Origin: Lepidurus packardi
Taxonomy: Eukaryota; Arthropoda; Branchiopoda; Notostraca; Triopsidae
Direction of reading: 5' to 3'
Length of the DNA: 64,000 nucleotides
Assembly (NCBI GenBank): GCA_023053545.1
Contig: JAKZAN010000002.1
Location: forward strand, 2,712,375-2,776,374
Shown: one piece after another, positions 11,149-24,116 of the stretch
Position numbering within the stretch: position 1 is the stretch's first letter
How the letters are laid out: each line of letters starts with the position of its first letter
Notes under the pieces: model-generated
The model's input: the letters and a program-made list of their open reading frames with translations, nothing else
Database searches by the model: none
What the model was told of the DNA's origin: nothing
Made by a program: the position numbers and the translations under genes

Positions 11149-14100
11149 ACAGCCTACCTTTGGCATGCAGGCAAAGGAATGGACAACCAGGATTGGGACT
11201 CGTGGAGAACGGCTCTCGTAGGCGCGTTTGGAAGGACGTTGACGTTGGAGGAATGGGGGCGTATGGTGGAGGCTAGACGACAGCTTCCTGGAGAGCCGAC
11301 CACTGTGTACATTTACGACAAACTCCGCCTTTGTCGATTATGCCCGGTAGTTCTTCCGGAAATCGAGCAGGTCAAGCGATTGGCCTGGGGGCTATTCCGG
11401 TCAGAAATAGCAGCAGCGGTCATGGCGGGTGCGCCAGCTACCGTGGACGCCTTCATTGCGCAGGTTAATAACGTGGAACAAGGAATGGGCAGCGCAGCAA
11501 TCGCTTCGCCGGTCGCCGCAATAACATCTATTACACCGGTGTATCCAAACACTGCACCGCCCATCCATTCGACACACAGGGTCTCTGGAACACCACCCTT
11601 ATACCCTCCCCAGTCTGCAAAGACCCTCGATGAAGTTTTGGAGAAGATGTTGAACCGCCTCACGAGCTTGGAAAACCGAATTGACCGCAACCCCGGAGTC
11701 CCTGTCCGAATGTCCGACGTCCATGTCCGAAGAAATGTCCAAACACCACCCGCCAATTTTGTGCCTCACACTCTTGCAGAGCCTCGTGAACGACGTGCTG
11801 GATGCTATAACTGCGGTGGACAAGGACACCTGGCCCGTGAATGCCCGCAACCCCAGCGTCAACGACGGGGTGTTTGCTATACATGCCAAGAAGGACACAT
11901 GTCGCGCGAATGCCCGCAACGTACTGTTCGGGAAACGGGGAAGCCGGTCCACGGGACCAGGTCCGGCAAACCCAATAGTAAGCTTGACGACGACGGAAGG
12001 ACAGTTACCCTTGGTCCAGGTGACTGTTCATCCTATTGGTGGATATGACGCACTCATAGACACTGGAGCGTGTGTCAGCGTCATTCGAGCGGACGCGGCG
12101 AAATCTCTGGCAAACGACATGATACCGACCAATGGAGTAGACCTACGTAGCGTCGATGGAAGTTTGGTGCGTCCCTTGGGGATGGTGCAACTTAGGGTTA
12201 CATTTCAAAACACAGAAGTACAATTGGACAGCGTACCGGTGGTGGAGTCGTCTCCTTTTCAGTTAATTTTGGGTATGGACTGGATCGCCAAAAGCAAAGT
12301 TTCTCTGTGTCCCGATGGTAACGGTGGGATGAAGGTCACGGTGGGGGATGGCCAAGCAGAGGCCAAACTGACTTGTGATGACGAGCACCGTCCAGAGATG
12401 ACGTCACTGCGGCCTGGTGGAGCAGTGGATGTCAGGAGAAGGGAGTCGGACGATTGGGAAACTGTGGCACGGCAGATGAGCGAGATCGACATAACCGACC
12501 GAGAAGAACCCAACACCAATGGCACACTAACCGTCGCGAGGGTTGTCAACATTGCCCCCGGTACACTCGTGTTTGTCGAAGCAAAGGTACCAGGAACAGC
12601 ACCAGATACTATCAGTACCCCGACGACGTTGTGTGGAAAGCCTGGTAAAGAATGGATTAGTCCAGCGTCATTGCTAAGTGTTCACGAAAACAGCGTGATG
12701 ATCCCCATAATTAACATTGGTCAACGTACGCTTCGCCTTACTCCAAAACAGCGTTTGGTCAACGCCCAATACGTAGACGCCGTAAGTGACCCTTTGGGGA
12801 CAAACGGAAGCCGGTTATGTTGTTCCCTTTCTAAAGCGACACCTGAGCATCAAGCGTCCACTACAGAATGGAGTATGGGGGAAGATTTGTCCAATTCTGA
12901 GCGTGAAGAGTTGAGTACTCTACTGGGAGAGTACCAAGACTGCTTCGATGGTCCCAATAAGCCTATTACGGGCACAACATTAGTCTCCCATACCATTGAT
13001 GTTGGGGATAGTAAACCTATTTACCAACCGCCACGACGAGTATCCCCTGGTGAGCGCCGAATTATCACCGAGCAAGTAGAAGAAATGCTGGCCAATGACG
13101 TCATCATCCCATCCGCTAGTCCTTGGGCGTCCCCGGTAATACTGGTCCGGAAGAAGACGGGCGAAATACGCTTCTGTGTTGACTACCGTCGACTCAATTC
13201 CATCACTAAACGCGACGTATATCCGCTTCCCCGTACCGAAGACGTGCTGGATCGTCTTGGAAGAACAACGTTTTTCACCTCCTTAGATTTAGCCAGTAGA
13301 TATTGGCAGGTGCCAATTGAATCGTCTTGCCGTGAAAAGACAGCCTTTAGCACTCCAGATGGACTGTTTGAATTCAAAAAGATGCCGTTTGGATTGTCGA
13401 ACGCACCGGCTACCTTTCAACGTTTGATGGATCGCGTGTTAGCAGGGCTTAAGTGGGAGCACTGCCTCGTATATTTGGATGACATTATGGTACTTGGACG
13501 CAGCTTTGAAGAGCACCAAAAACGTCTGCGAGCAGTGTTGAACGCCATCCGAGAGTCTGGTTTGACCCTCAAGAAGAAGAAATGTCACTTTGCCATGGCG
13601 CAGATTCATTTTCTTGGACACCTCGTTGACCAAGATGGAATTCGGCCAAACCCCGAGAAACATCAAGGTATTCGCGAGTTCAAAGTACCCACCAACATTC
13701 GAAACCTTAGGGAGTTCTTGGGGATGACAGGCTATTACCGACGATTCGTAGCAGGGTTTTCGCACCTTGCCAGTCCGTTGTATGCACTCCTTAAAAAGGG
13801 TCGTCGTTGGTCATGGGGACCAGCAGAGTCCACTGCCTTTGAAGAACTCCGGACGAGATTATCATCTTCTCCCATCCTCCAACATTTTCGAGACGATCTG
13901 AGCTGTGAGATCCACACAGACGCCAGTTATTGTGGGCTTGGCGCAGCGCTTATTCAGAAGGACGGGACGACAGAACACACCGTGGCGTTCATCAGACGAA
14001 GATTGACCGATCCTGAGAGCCACTATCACAGCAACGAGTTAGAAATGTTGGCGGTTGTCTGGTCGATTGAGAAGTTCCGCCATTATATTTATGGACGCCC

Positions 14101-14207
14101 ATTCCTGGTTGTCACGGATAACACTGCCGTCGCATGGCTCCACACCAAACAAGAGACGAACGCAAAGTTTGGCCGCTGGATCATGAGTTTAATGGAACAC
14201 GAAATCC
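11149..14207 (+). mobile_element. Gypsy-A copy 2: gag end plus protease, RT and RNase H, plus strand (fossil)
   Basis: The gag frame 11,179-12,048 and pol frame 11,681-14,284 are near-identical in protein to copy 1 but on the opposite strand. Matching bases in the two copies have coordinates that add to about 14,891 throughout. Zinc knuckles, protease, YLDD reverse transcriptase and RNase H follow in order. No LTR or integrase is attached on this strand. Partial and recent. Confidence 0.88.
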
Positions 14208-14535
14208 GTGCTGGATCGTCTTGGAAGAACAACGTTTTTCACCTCCTTAGATTTAGCCAGTGGATATTGGCAGGTGCCAATTGAATCGTCTTGCCGTGAA
14301 AAGACAGCCTTTAGCACTCCAGATGGACTGTTTGAATTCAAAAAGATGCCGTTTGGATTGTCGAACGCACCGGCTACCTTTCAACGTTTGATGGATCGCG
14401 TGTTAGCAGGTCTTAAGTGGCAGCACTGCCTCGTATATTTGGATGACATTATGGTACTTGGACGCAGCTTTGAAGAGCACCAAAAACGTCTGCGAGCAGT
14501 GTTGAACGCCATCCGAGAGTCTGGTTTGACCCTCG
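14208..14535 (+). repeat. Second copy of a gypsy-A RT segment
   Basis: These roughly 330 bases repeat the reverse-transcriptase segment at about 13,248-13,575, directly after the end of copy 2. The sequence then changes strand to minus-oriented gypsy-A integrase at about 14,536. It marks a rearrangement point. Confidence 0.8.
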
Positions 14536-15184
14536 GGGTTTTCGGAAGTGGTCCCACGTGATCAATTCCCAATATGGCAAATGGTCGTTGTGCCGCTTCG
14601 GTAGGTTGGAGGAACCCGAAAGGCATTCCAGGCGGCTGTTTGTGACGCTGGCAATGGCCACAAGCACCAACAAAAAGCTTGACGTGTTTGCGCTGATGGA
14701 CCCACCAATACCGTTCTTGTAGCCGAACTAACGTCTTGCTAACTCCGAAGTGCCCTCCGGTGGCGCCCGCGTGACACGCCTCCAATACAGGTCTTCTCAT
14801 TGCGCGAGGGACTACCAACAGTAACTTCCGTCCGTGATGTCCGTTTCTTCGATACAGGCCACCGTTGATCACCCGGAAGGTAAGCAATTCAGGGTTAGTG
14901 GTATCCTTCTTCACAGGGTCTTCTTCCTTCTCCAGTTCTTCCAGTTTCTCAATCAGTCTGCTTATTTCAGGATCTGCTCGTTGGGCCAAGATGAAGTCAT
15001 TGCGTCGGACAGCAGCATCAGCAAGCACGGAGATGTACAATTCGGGGCGTACATCCGTTTCTTCGGGGATCCCATTGCTGTTGCGAGAGAGAGCGTCGGC
15101 TACCACGTTAAGCTTACCCTTCCTGTGGATGAAGCGGATTTCGTGTTCCATTAAACTCATGATCCAGCGGCCAAACTTTGCGTT
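14536..15184 (-). mobile_element. Gypsy-A RNase H-integrase piece (fossil) left of BEL
   Basis: A minus-strand frame (15,160-14,381) covers the end of RNase H, the HHCC zinc region and the start of the integrase core. It continues the gypsy-A sequence interrupted by the BEL element at 15,185. The site where BEL copy 1 sits in the other integrase copy is empty here, near 14,575. Confidence 0.85.
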
Positions 15185-15576
15185 TGTTCTAGACTACTAA
15201 TCAAGCTCAAACGTTGGTTGCCCTTTTGACCCAGAGTGACCCATTCCCAGAATGTTTGGCTCCCCTTTTTGTGTTTCTGTTTTTTACTTCATCCTTTTAC
15301 CCAAGTCAACGTTGGTCTCCTTTTTACCTTCAGGGATATATAGAGGTGGTGGCACAGGGATAGGGACGTTCTTTTTTGGTTCACTACACGTTCAAGATAC
15401 TTCTCTACGTCCTACGAAACACGGTAATAATTTTCCCTAAAGATAGTGTTGTGTATTTAAGTGTAAGGCCGTGCATAGGCGTAATTTAATAAAAATCTTT
15501 AAAACCCACACGTTCACGTTCAACTTACGCACCCACGTTCTCACATCAACTCATCGAACCCTACGCGTTTCTTACA
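15185..15576 (+). repeat. BEL 5' LTR
   Basis: A 392-bp terminal repeat with TG...CA ends. It includes a TATA-like GGGATATATAGAGG at about 15,338, and AATAAA-like sequence near 15,488, placed as expected for promoter and polyadenylation signals. Confidence 0.9.
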
Positions 15577-15582
15577 ATTTTA

Positions 15583-15599
15583 TGGTGCATCGACCGGGA
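15583..15599 (+). other. BEL primer-binding site (tRNA-Gly type)
   Basis: TGGTGCATCGACCGGGA starts six bases after the LTR. Its complement ends in GATGCACCA, as animal tRNA-Gly does, with about one mismatch to the usual acceptor/T-arm sequence. Confidence 0.7.
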
Positions 15600-18500
15600 A
15601 ACCCAATAAAGTTCCCAACCAACGTCAAAATCTCGTACTACGAAAAACATCGACTATTAAGATCGTTTAACCCCCCAACCCTACGTTCAAACTACGAAAA
15701 TGGCACAAGCTCCTCCGTTACCCCCTCTCGAATCAGATAACGAAGACGACGATGACAACGATCCAAAGATTCTGTACCACCAGCGTACCACAAACAAGAA
15801 ACGTCTTTTCAAGCTTGCAATCGAAATTCGCGAAAGCATTCTACGTCAAGAGGCCCGCGACGCCATCGCCGTCCTAAAAAGACAACTTCTCTCGATGCTG
15901 AAAGAATGCGAATCAACAAATGAACGATACATCCTCGCAGCGCAACTTGAAGACCAGCGTTTACGAACGGCAAGAAATTACCACGCCAAAATTGAAGCCG
16001 ATATTCTTCCGTACGTCACTGAAATCAGCGATTACTTGCATAGGCCTGCAACACCTCCAACGGTCACTGTTGTTACGCCCAATTCAAACGTCAGTAACCC
16101 CAGCGTTTCACAAACGTCCGCTCCAATTAGAGACGATGATTCAGCTCGCATCCGCCAGATGGAAGAAATAGGAAGACAAATTTCCGAAGCCCAACAGCAG
16201 CTGTTACGTCTTCAGAGTTCAGTCATAACGCAAAGAAGCCCAGAAGCCCAATCTGTTCGCCCAAATCCAGATTCAACGCAAAATCAAAGAGTATCAACAC
16301 TCTCGCATCCTGGCTCCGCCGACGCCTGGATTCACGGCAACAGCAACACTTCAGAGCCCTACTTCGGAATGCCATGGGCATCCCCACAACTGGCCAACGT
16401 TACTATCAAACCTTTCAACGGAGATCCCCGCGAATGGCACATGTTTATTGCCCAGTTCAAAAGCCTCATTCACGACGTAGTACCGAGCGACGCGCAAAGA
16501 ATCGCCTATCTTCGAGAGCTACTGCTTCCGGACGTGCGTGACAGTATTTCTCAAAGTCTCCACAATCCCGCGCTATATTATCACGCTTTGCAAGACTTAC
16601 AAGAGCTCTATGGACACCCAAGTATGGTCGCAAGCGCGTACGTCAAAACGTTGCTAAATTTAAACCCCGTCAAACCAAACGACGCTCAATCATTAAGAAA
16701 GTTCTTCAACGACCTGCACGGCACAATCCCCATGATGGAAAAGGAAGGACTAACGCTCGACCTACAGTCATCAGCCATCCTGGAGCAAGTTTTAACAAAA
16801 CTTCCTAACAATCTCCGTGCCTCATGGGGCGAAGAAACCTACAGAATCCGAAACGAAGAACGACGTTCCCCTACGTTGTACGACCTCGACAAATGGCTAA
16901 AAAGGAAAGTAATTGGACAGCAACTCTACCCTCCTTTGTCGGCTAACCAACGTGAAGCTACCAAATCAACTAAACCCGCAGCAGCGAAAGATCGGCAAAA
17001 CATCTTGACGACATCAACGAACCCAACGAAACAAGAGATCGTCTGCTCGTTTTGCGAAAAGCAGCATAAAAATTCCGCCTGTGAAACATTCCGAGACTGC
17101 AGCTTGGAAAAACGCACGGAGTTAGTTAAAAACAAAAAATGTTGTTTTCGCTGCCTAGCCCCAAACCACCAAAGCAAATCTTGCCCGTCAAAACGACTCT
17201 GCAACATCAACGAATGCAAAGGGCGACACAATCCACTACTTCACAACGCTCCACGAGCATATAACAAACCCAATTCGTCTTCAGACTCGACATCGAACAC
17301 ACCGTCACCGTCTGCAGACTCAACCCACGTCGGTCACGTCAACGTAACGAAAAATTCCGACATAGTCCTGCTGCCAGTCGTGCCAATTGTCCTCAGCAAT
17401 GGCGACAAGCAAATAAAAACGTTCGCGATCCTTGATAAGGGAAGCGAAGCTTCGCTAATAAAGAAAGACATAGCAAACGCATTTGGTCTCAAAGGCGAAC
17501 CATATTCGACGACAATGGGTACATTCCACGGGAAGGACCCAGTAATGAAAGGCCACATCGTCCATCTTACAATCAGTTCGACAAACGGCCAAACAACTTT
17601 TCAAGACGTCAAAGCTTACACCGTTCCGCGAATAGGAATGAGCCGCTGGAGAATCAACTGGACAAAAGAGAAATCCCGGTATTCTTACTTGGCCGACCTA
17701 AACGTTCCGCCCATCGACACAAGCCAGGTCAGCGTCTTAATCGGGCAAAAGGTACGAAAAGCACATAGGATTTACGATATACGCGAACCAGACAGCGAAG
17801 AAGGCCCCGAAGCAAATCTTACACCCTTCGGCTGGACCATCATTGGCGACTACAACGCAAACCACAGAAGTTCCGACAGCCCAAAATCAATCCTGCACGT
17901 AAGCGCCCCAAACGATCAACAAATTAATGAAACTTTGCAGAAATTTTGGGAAATAGAGGCCTTTGGAACCGTAAAACAGCGTCTCCTACCAGCTAACGAA
18001 GAGAAAGCACTGGCAATCCTTCAAGCAACAACTCGCAACGTTGGAAACCGCTATGAAGCCGGACTCCTTTGGAAATCCTCCAACCCCGCGCTTCCAGACA
18101 ACTATACCAACGCTCTCCATCGTTTCAAGCACCTAGAACGACGTTTGTTAAGCGACGCCAACCTACGACACGAGTACGAAAAAACAATAACGGATTACCT
18201 GAGAACAGGGTACGCTGAACCCGTCAACGATGAGAAGTCCAACGAATTCCCCGGTAAAACATGGTACTTACCACACCATCCCGTACAGCACCCGAACAAA
18301 CCAGGCAAGATACGCGTCGTTTTCGACGCCTCAGCCCAACACCAAGGACGGTCGCTGAACGATGCCCTGTTGAAAGGTCCCGACTTCCTGACGAACCTAG
18401 TCGGAGTTTTCCTACGTTTTCGTCTCAACCCTATCGCTGTCTCAGCCGATATAGAGAAGATGTACTATCAAGTAAAGATACGTGAAGAAGATAAATCCGC

Positions 18501-21288
18501 ATTTCGTTTTCTATGGAAGAAACCAGGTTCCTCCGAGCTTCCCAAAATCCATCAAATGACTGTTCATGTCTTCGGCGCGGTCTCAAGCCCCGCCACCTGC
18601 ATGTTCGCGCTCCAGCTTACCGCCAAGGACAACGAGGAGGCTCACCCGAAAGCTGCAAAACGAGTGTTATCGAACTTTTACGTGGATAACTATCTGGATT
18701 CGTTTGATTCCGATCAGGCCGCGACGGAAGCTGCTCACGACATGACCCAGCTGCTCGCTAAAGGAGGTTTTCGTCTGACTAAATGGGTCTCGAACTCCCG
18801 AAATGTCTTAAAGGGCATCGAGCCCTCCGAATGGGTGAACCCCACACTGAACCTGACCGATGGCAATTTGCCCACCGAACGAACACTAGGAATTCTTTGG
18901 AATTGCCACGAAGACGTGTTCATTTTCGACATCGGGTCAGCAAAACCCGCCGTAACGAAGCGAGGTATCCTTCGTCAAATTTCAACTATTTATGATCCTT
19001 TCGGATTTCTAGCTCCTTTAAACCTCTACGTAAAAATAATTCTCCAATCCCTGTGGCGACAAGGAATTGACTGGGACGACAAACTTCCGGCAAGCCTCGT
19101 AAAGGATTGGACACATTGGCACACCTCGCTGCAATCACTAAAAAACGTCAAAATTCCCAGATGCCTTCAACTCAACGAGCAACCCATTACAAAGCAGATC
19201 CACGTCTTCACAGATGCGTCCGAAGGAGGCTTTGGAGCAGTGGCGTACCTGCGAACGGAATATCCATCAAACGACTACCAACTACGCTTCATTATGTCAA
19301 AGTCCCGCGTGGCGCCAATAAAACCAACGTCAATCCCACGTCTTGAACTGTGCGCCGCTGTCATCGGAGCTCAGCTAGCTACAATAATTTGTCCTGAGAT
19401 CGGAATTTCCATGAGCCACGTCTTCTTCTGGTCAGACTCCAAGACGACTCTTCAGTGGATCAACAGCACCACCCGAAAATTCAAGGCTTTCGTGGGAAAC
19501 CGGATTGGGGAAATTTTGGAATCGACAAGCGCACAACAATGGCGACACGTTCCAGGCACGTTAAATCCAGCCGACGCTTGCAGTCGTGGTACTTCAGCGA
19601 ACTCTTGGGACTATCAAAACTGGCTGTCCGGACCAAAGTTCCTACGCAAACCCAAAAGCGAATGGCCTTCGCCAATTCAACATTCCGAGCCGAATGACGA
19701 CGAGATCATAAGCGATCCGTGGTTCGGTATGGTGACGAACTCGGCACAAGAAAATCGAGTGACCACGCTTTTAAAAAAAACGTCTCGCCTGAGCAAGGCT
19801 GTAAGAATCCTCGCTTACGTAACGCGTTATGTGGATTCACTCCGCCAAGCCGCTAAAAAATCGCGAAAAGTCCATCCTAAATATTTAACGGCAGGCGAAC
19901 TTCGAGCGTCAACAAAGGTTGCCATCATCATTAGCCAACGCGAAAAATTTACCAAAGACATCGAAACGATCAGAAAGAAAGGAGCAACCTTCAAAGAGTC
20001 TAACATTTTGAAGCTTAACCCTTTTTTAGACGCTGCTGAAGTTTTACGAGTGGGTGGAAGATTACGCAACAGCACGTTGGACGATGACGCAAAACACCCT
20101 ATACTCTTACCTCATGACCACCGTATATGTGAGCTCCTGATCCAGCAAACACATGAAGCCCTGGCGCACGGTTCTACCGAACGAACGCTACACGAGCTTC
20201 GGAGTCAGTATTGGATCCCTAAAGGACGTCAAACAATCAAGACCATCATCGCTCGTTGTGCATTTTGCAAGAAACAAAAGGCTCAACCTTTAACTCCGTT
20301 CATGGCTGATTTGCCTGTTGAAAGAGTTCAACCTTTTAACCCTCCGTTCACGTTTACGGGTATTGATTTGTTTGGCCCACTTTATACAACAGTTAAAAGA
20401 TCTACAGAGAAAAGATGGGGATGTATTTTTACGAGTATGTCAACACGAGCTGTCCACCTGGAAATCTGTAACAAACTCGATGCCGACTCGTTTCTGTTAA
20501 GTTTTCGACGTTTCACCGCCAGACGACGTACTCCCGCGAAATGTTTTAGCGACAACGGCACTAATTTCATTGCAGGCGAACGAGAGCTACGCGAAGGAGT
20601 CGAAAATTGGAACCACGAAAAAATTGCGAATGCCATGGCAGCCAAAGGTATTGAATGGCAGTTTTCTCCTCCCTCCGCACCCCACTTTGGGGGCACTTGG
20701 GAACGCCTGATCAGATCCGCAAAGTCCGCTCTCCACGCCGTTCTGCAAGGCCAAAGATGCAATGAAGAGATTTTACACACAGTCTTTACTGAAGTCGAAT
20801 CGCTCCTCAACGGGAGACCCCTTACTCATCTAAGTATGGATCCAGACGACCCCGAACCACTCACACCGAATCATTTTCTTATCGGAAATTCGAACCCTAA
20901 CATTCCTCCCGACGTCGTACTGGATAAGGAAATTCTTTCCCGGAGAAGGTGGCGCGCAGCTCAAGCCATCACCAACCAGTTTTGGCGACGATGGTTGAAA
21001 GAATACCTTCCACACCTTACAACGAGGAACAAGTGGGCCGAAAGGCGAGAAAACGTCAAGATTGGAGATGTAGTCCTCGTGATGGATGTCAATACACCTC
21101 GTGGTCATTGGCCACTTGGGAGAATTTTACGAGTATTCCCCGGAAAGGATGGTGTCGTTAGAACCGTTGAGATCAGAACCGACAATGGTGTTTATGTTCG
21201 TCCAGTAACAAAGTTATGTCTTTTCGAATTCAAATCAAATTAATCACGTTTTTTGTTTTCAATCTTCGATTAAAAACGGGGGCCGGAA

Positions 21289-21680
21289 TGTTCTAGACTA
21301 CTAATCAAGCTCAAACGTTGGTTGCCCTTTTGACCCAGAGTGACCCATTCCCAGAATGTTTGGCTCCCCTTTTTGTGTTTCTGTTTTTTACTTCATCCTT
21401 TTACCCAAGTCAACGTTGGTCTCCTTTTTACCTTCAGGGATATATAGAGGTGGTGGCACAGGGATAGGGACGTTCTTTTTTGGTTCACTACACGTTCAAG
21501 ATACTTCTCTACGTCCTACGAAACACGGTACTAATTTTCCCTAAAGATAGTGTTGTGTATTTAAGTGTAAGGCCGTGCATAGGCGTAATTTAATAAAAAT
21601 CTTTAAAATCCACACGTTCACGTTCAACTTACGCACCCACGTTCTCACATCAACTCATCGAACCCTACGCGTTTCTTACA
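21289..21680 (+). repeat. BEL 3' LTR
   Basis: A 392-bp repeat almost identical to 15,185-15,576. It is preceded by a purine-rich tract (AAAAACGGGGGCCGGAA) and followed by the GCGTT duplication. Confidence 0.92.
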
Positions 21681-24116
21681 GCGTTCGTCTCTTGTTTGGT
21701 GTGGAGCCATGCGACGGCAGTGTTATCCGTGACAACCAGGAATGGGCGTCCATAAATATAATGGCGGAACTTCTCAATCGACCAGACAACCGCCAACATT
21801 TCTAACTCGTTGCTGTGATAGTGGCTCTCAGGATCGGTCAATCTTCGTCTGATGAACGCCACGGTGTGTTCTGTCGTCCCGTCCTTCTGAATAAGCGCTG
21901 CGCCAAGCCCACAATAACTGGCGTCTGTGTGGATCTCACAGCTCAGATCGTCTCGAAAATGTTGGAGGATGGGAGAAGATGATAATCTCGTCCGGAGTTC
22001 TTCAAAGGCAGTGGACTCTGCTGGTCCCCATGACCAACGACGACCCTTTTTAAGGAGTGCATACAACGGACTGGCAAGGTGCGAAAACCCTGCTACGAAT
22101 CGTCGGTAATAGCCTGTCATCCCCAAGAACTCCCTAAGGTTTCGAATGTTGGTGGGTACTTTGAACTCGCGAATACCTTGATGTTTCTCGGGGTTTGGCC
22201 GAATTCCATCTTGGTCAACGAGGTGTCCAAGAAAATGAATCTGCGCCATGGCAAAGTGACATTTCTTCTTCTTGAGGGTCAAACCAGACTCTCGGATGGC
22301 GTTCAACACTGCTCGCAGACGTTTTTGGTGCTCTTCAAAGCTGCGTCCAAGTACCATAATGTCATCCAAATATACGAGGCAGTGCTCCCACTTAAGCCCT
22401 GCTAACACGCGATCCATCAAACGTTGAAAGGTAGCCGGTGCGTTCGACAATCCAAACGGCATCTTTTTGAATTCAAACAGTCCATCTGGAGTGCTAAAGG
22501 CTGTCTTTTCACGGCAAGACGATTCAATTGGCACCTGCCAATATCTACTGGCTAAATCTAAGGAGGTGAAAAACGTTGTTCTTCCAAGACGATCCAGCAC
22601 GTCTTCGGTACGGGGAAGCGGATATACGTCGCGTTTAGTGATGGAATTGAGTCGACGGTAGTCAACACAGAAGCGTATTTCGCCCGTCTTCTTCCGGACC
22701 AGTATTACCGGGGACGCCCAAGGACTAGCGGATGGGATGATGACGTCATTGGCCAGCGTTTCTTCTACTTGCTCGGTGATAATTCGGCGCTCACCAGGGG
22801 ATACTCGTCGTGGCGGTTGGTAAATAGGTTTACTATCCCCAACATCAATGGTATGGGAGACTAATGTTGTGCCCGTAATAGGCTTATTGGGACCATCGAA
22901 GCAGTCTTGGTACTCTCCCAGTAGAGTACTCAACTCTTCACGCTCAGAATTGGACAAATCTTCCCCCATACTCCATTCTGTAGTGGACGCTTGATGCTCA
23001 GGTGTCGCTTTAGAAAGGGAACAACATAACCGGCTTCCGTTTGTCCCCAAAGGGTCACTTACGGCGTCTACGTATTGGGCGTTGACCAAACGCTGTTTTG
23101 GAGTAAGGCGAAGCGTACGTTGACCAATGTTAATTATGGGGATCATCACGCTGTTTTCGTGAACACTTAGCAATGACGCTGGACTAATCCATTCTTTACC
23201 AGGCTTTCCACACAACGTCGTCGGGGTACTGATAGTATCTGGTGCTGTTCCTGGTACCTTTGCTTCGACAAACACGAGTGTACCGGGGGCAATGTTGACA
23301 ACCTCCGCGACGGTTAGTGTGCCATTGGTGTTGGGTTCTTCTCGGTCGGTTATGTCGATCTCGCTCATCTGCCGTGCCACAGTTTCCCAATCGTCCGACT
23401 CCCTTCTCCTGACATCCACTGCTCCACCAGGCCGCAGTGACGTCATCTCTGGACGGTGCTCGTCATCACAAGTCAGTTTGGCCTCTGCTTGGCCATCCCC
23501 CACCGTGACCTTCATCCCACCGTTACCATCGGGACACAGAGAAACTTTGCTTTTGGCGATCCAGTCCATACCCAAAATTAACTGAAAAGGAGACGACTCC
23601 ACCACCGGTACGCTGTCCAATTGTACTTCTGTGTTTTGAAATGTAACCCTAAGTTGCACCATCCCCAAGGGACGCACCAAACTTCCATCGACGCTACGTA
23701 GGTCTACTCCATTGGTCGGTATCATGTCGTTTGCCAGAGATTTCGCCGCGTCCGCTCGAATGACGCTGACACACGCTCCAGTGTCTATGAGTGCGTCATA
23801 TCCACCAATAGGATGAACAGTCACCTGGACCAAGGGTAACTGTCCTTCCGTCGTCGTCAAGCTTACTATTGGGTTTGCCGGACCTGGTCCCGTGGACCGG
23901 CTTCCCCGTTTCCCGAAGCAGTACGTTGCGGGCATTCGCGCGACATGTGTCCTTCTTCTTGGCATGTATAGCAAACACCCCGTCGTTGACGCTGGGGTTG
24001 CGGGCATTCACGGGCCAGGTGTCCTTGTCCACCGCAGTTATAGCATCCAGCACGTCGTTCACGAGGCTCTGCAAGAGTGTGAGGCACAAAATTGGCGGGT
24101 GGTGTTTGGACATTAT
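21681..24116 (-). mobile_element. Gypsy-A copy 3: zinc knuckles to RNase H (fossil)
   Basis: The minus-strand pol frame (24,007-21,665) has the same protease, YLDD reverse transcriptase and RNase H as copies 1 and 2, and the zinc-knuckle frame overlaps its start. On the left it is interrupted by the BEL element, beyond which it resumes at 15,184. On the right it meets the gypsy-B piece. Recent, with a small number of breaks. Confidence 0.88.

Larger units (their letters stand above)
15185..21680 (+). mobile_element. BEL/Pao retrotransposon, looks whole
   Basis: The LTRs are 15,185-15,576 and 21,289-21,680 (392 bp each, TGTTCTAG...TTACA) and differ at about two positions, so insertion was very recent. 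Target duplication GCGTT lies at 15,180-15,184 and 21,681-21,685. The primer site at 15,583-15,599 (TGGTGCATCGACCGGGA) resembles the 3' end of tRNA-Gly. A polypurine tract precedes the 3' LTR. One 1,847-codon frame (15,700-21,243) holds, in order, BEL gag (about residues 100-430), zinc knuckles (about 450-500), protease, reverse transcriptase (about 900-1,100), Pao RNase H, H2C2 zinc finger, integrase core and C-terminal domain. It is inserted in gypsy-A pol. Confidence 0.93.
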
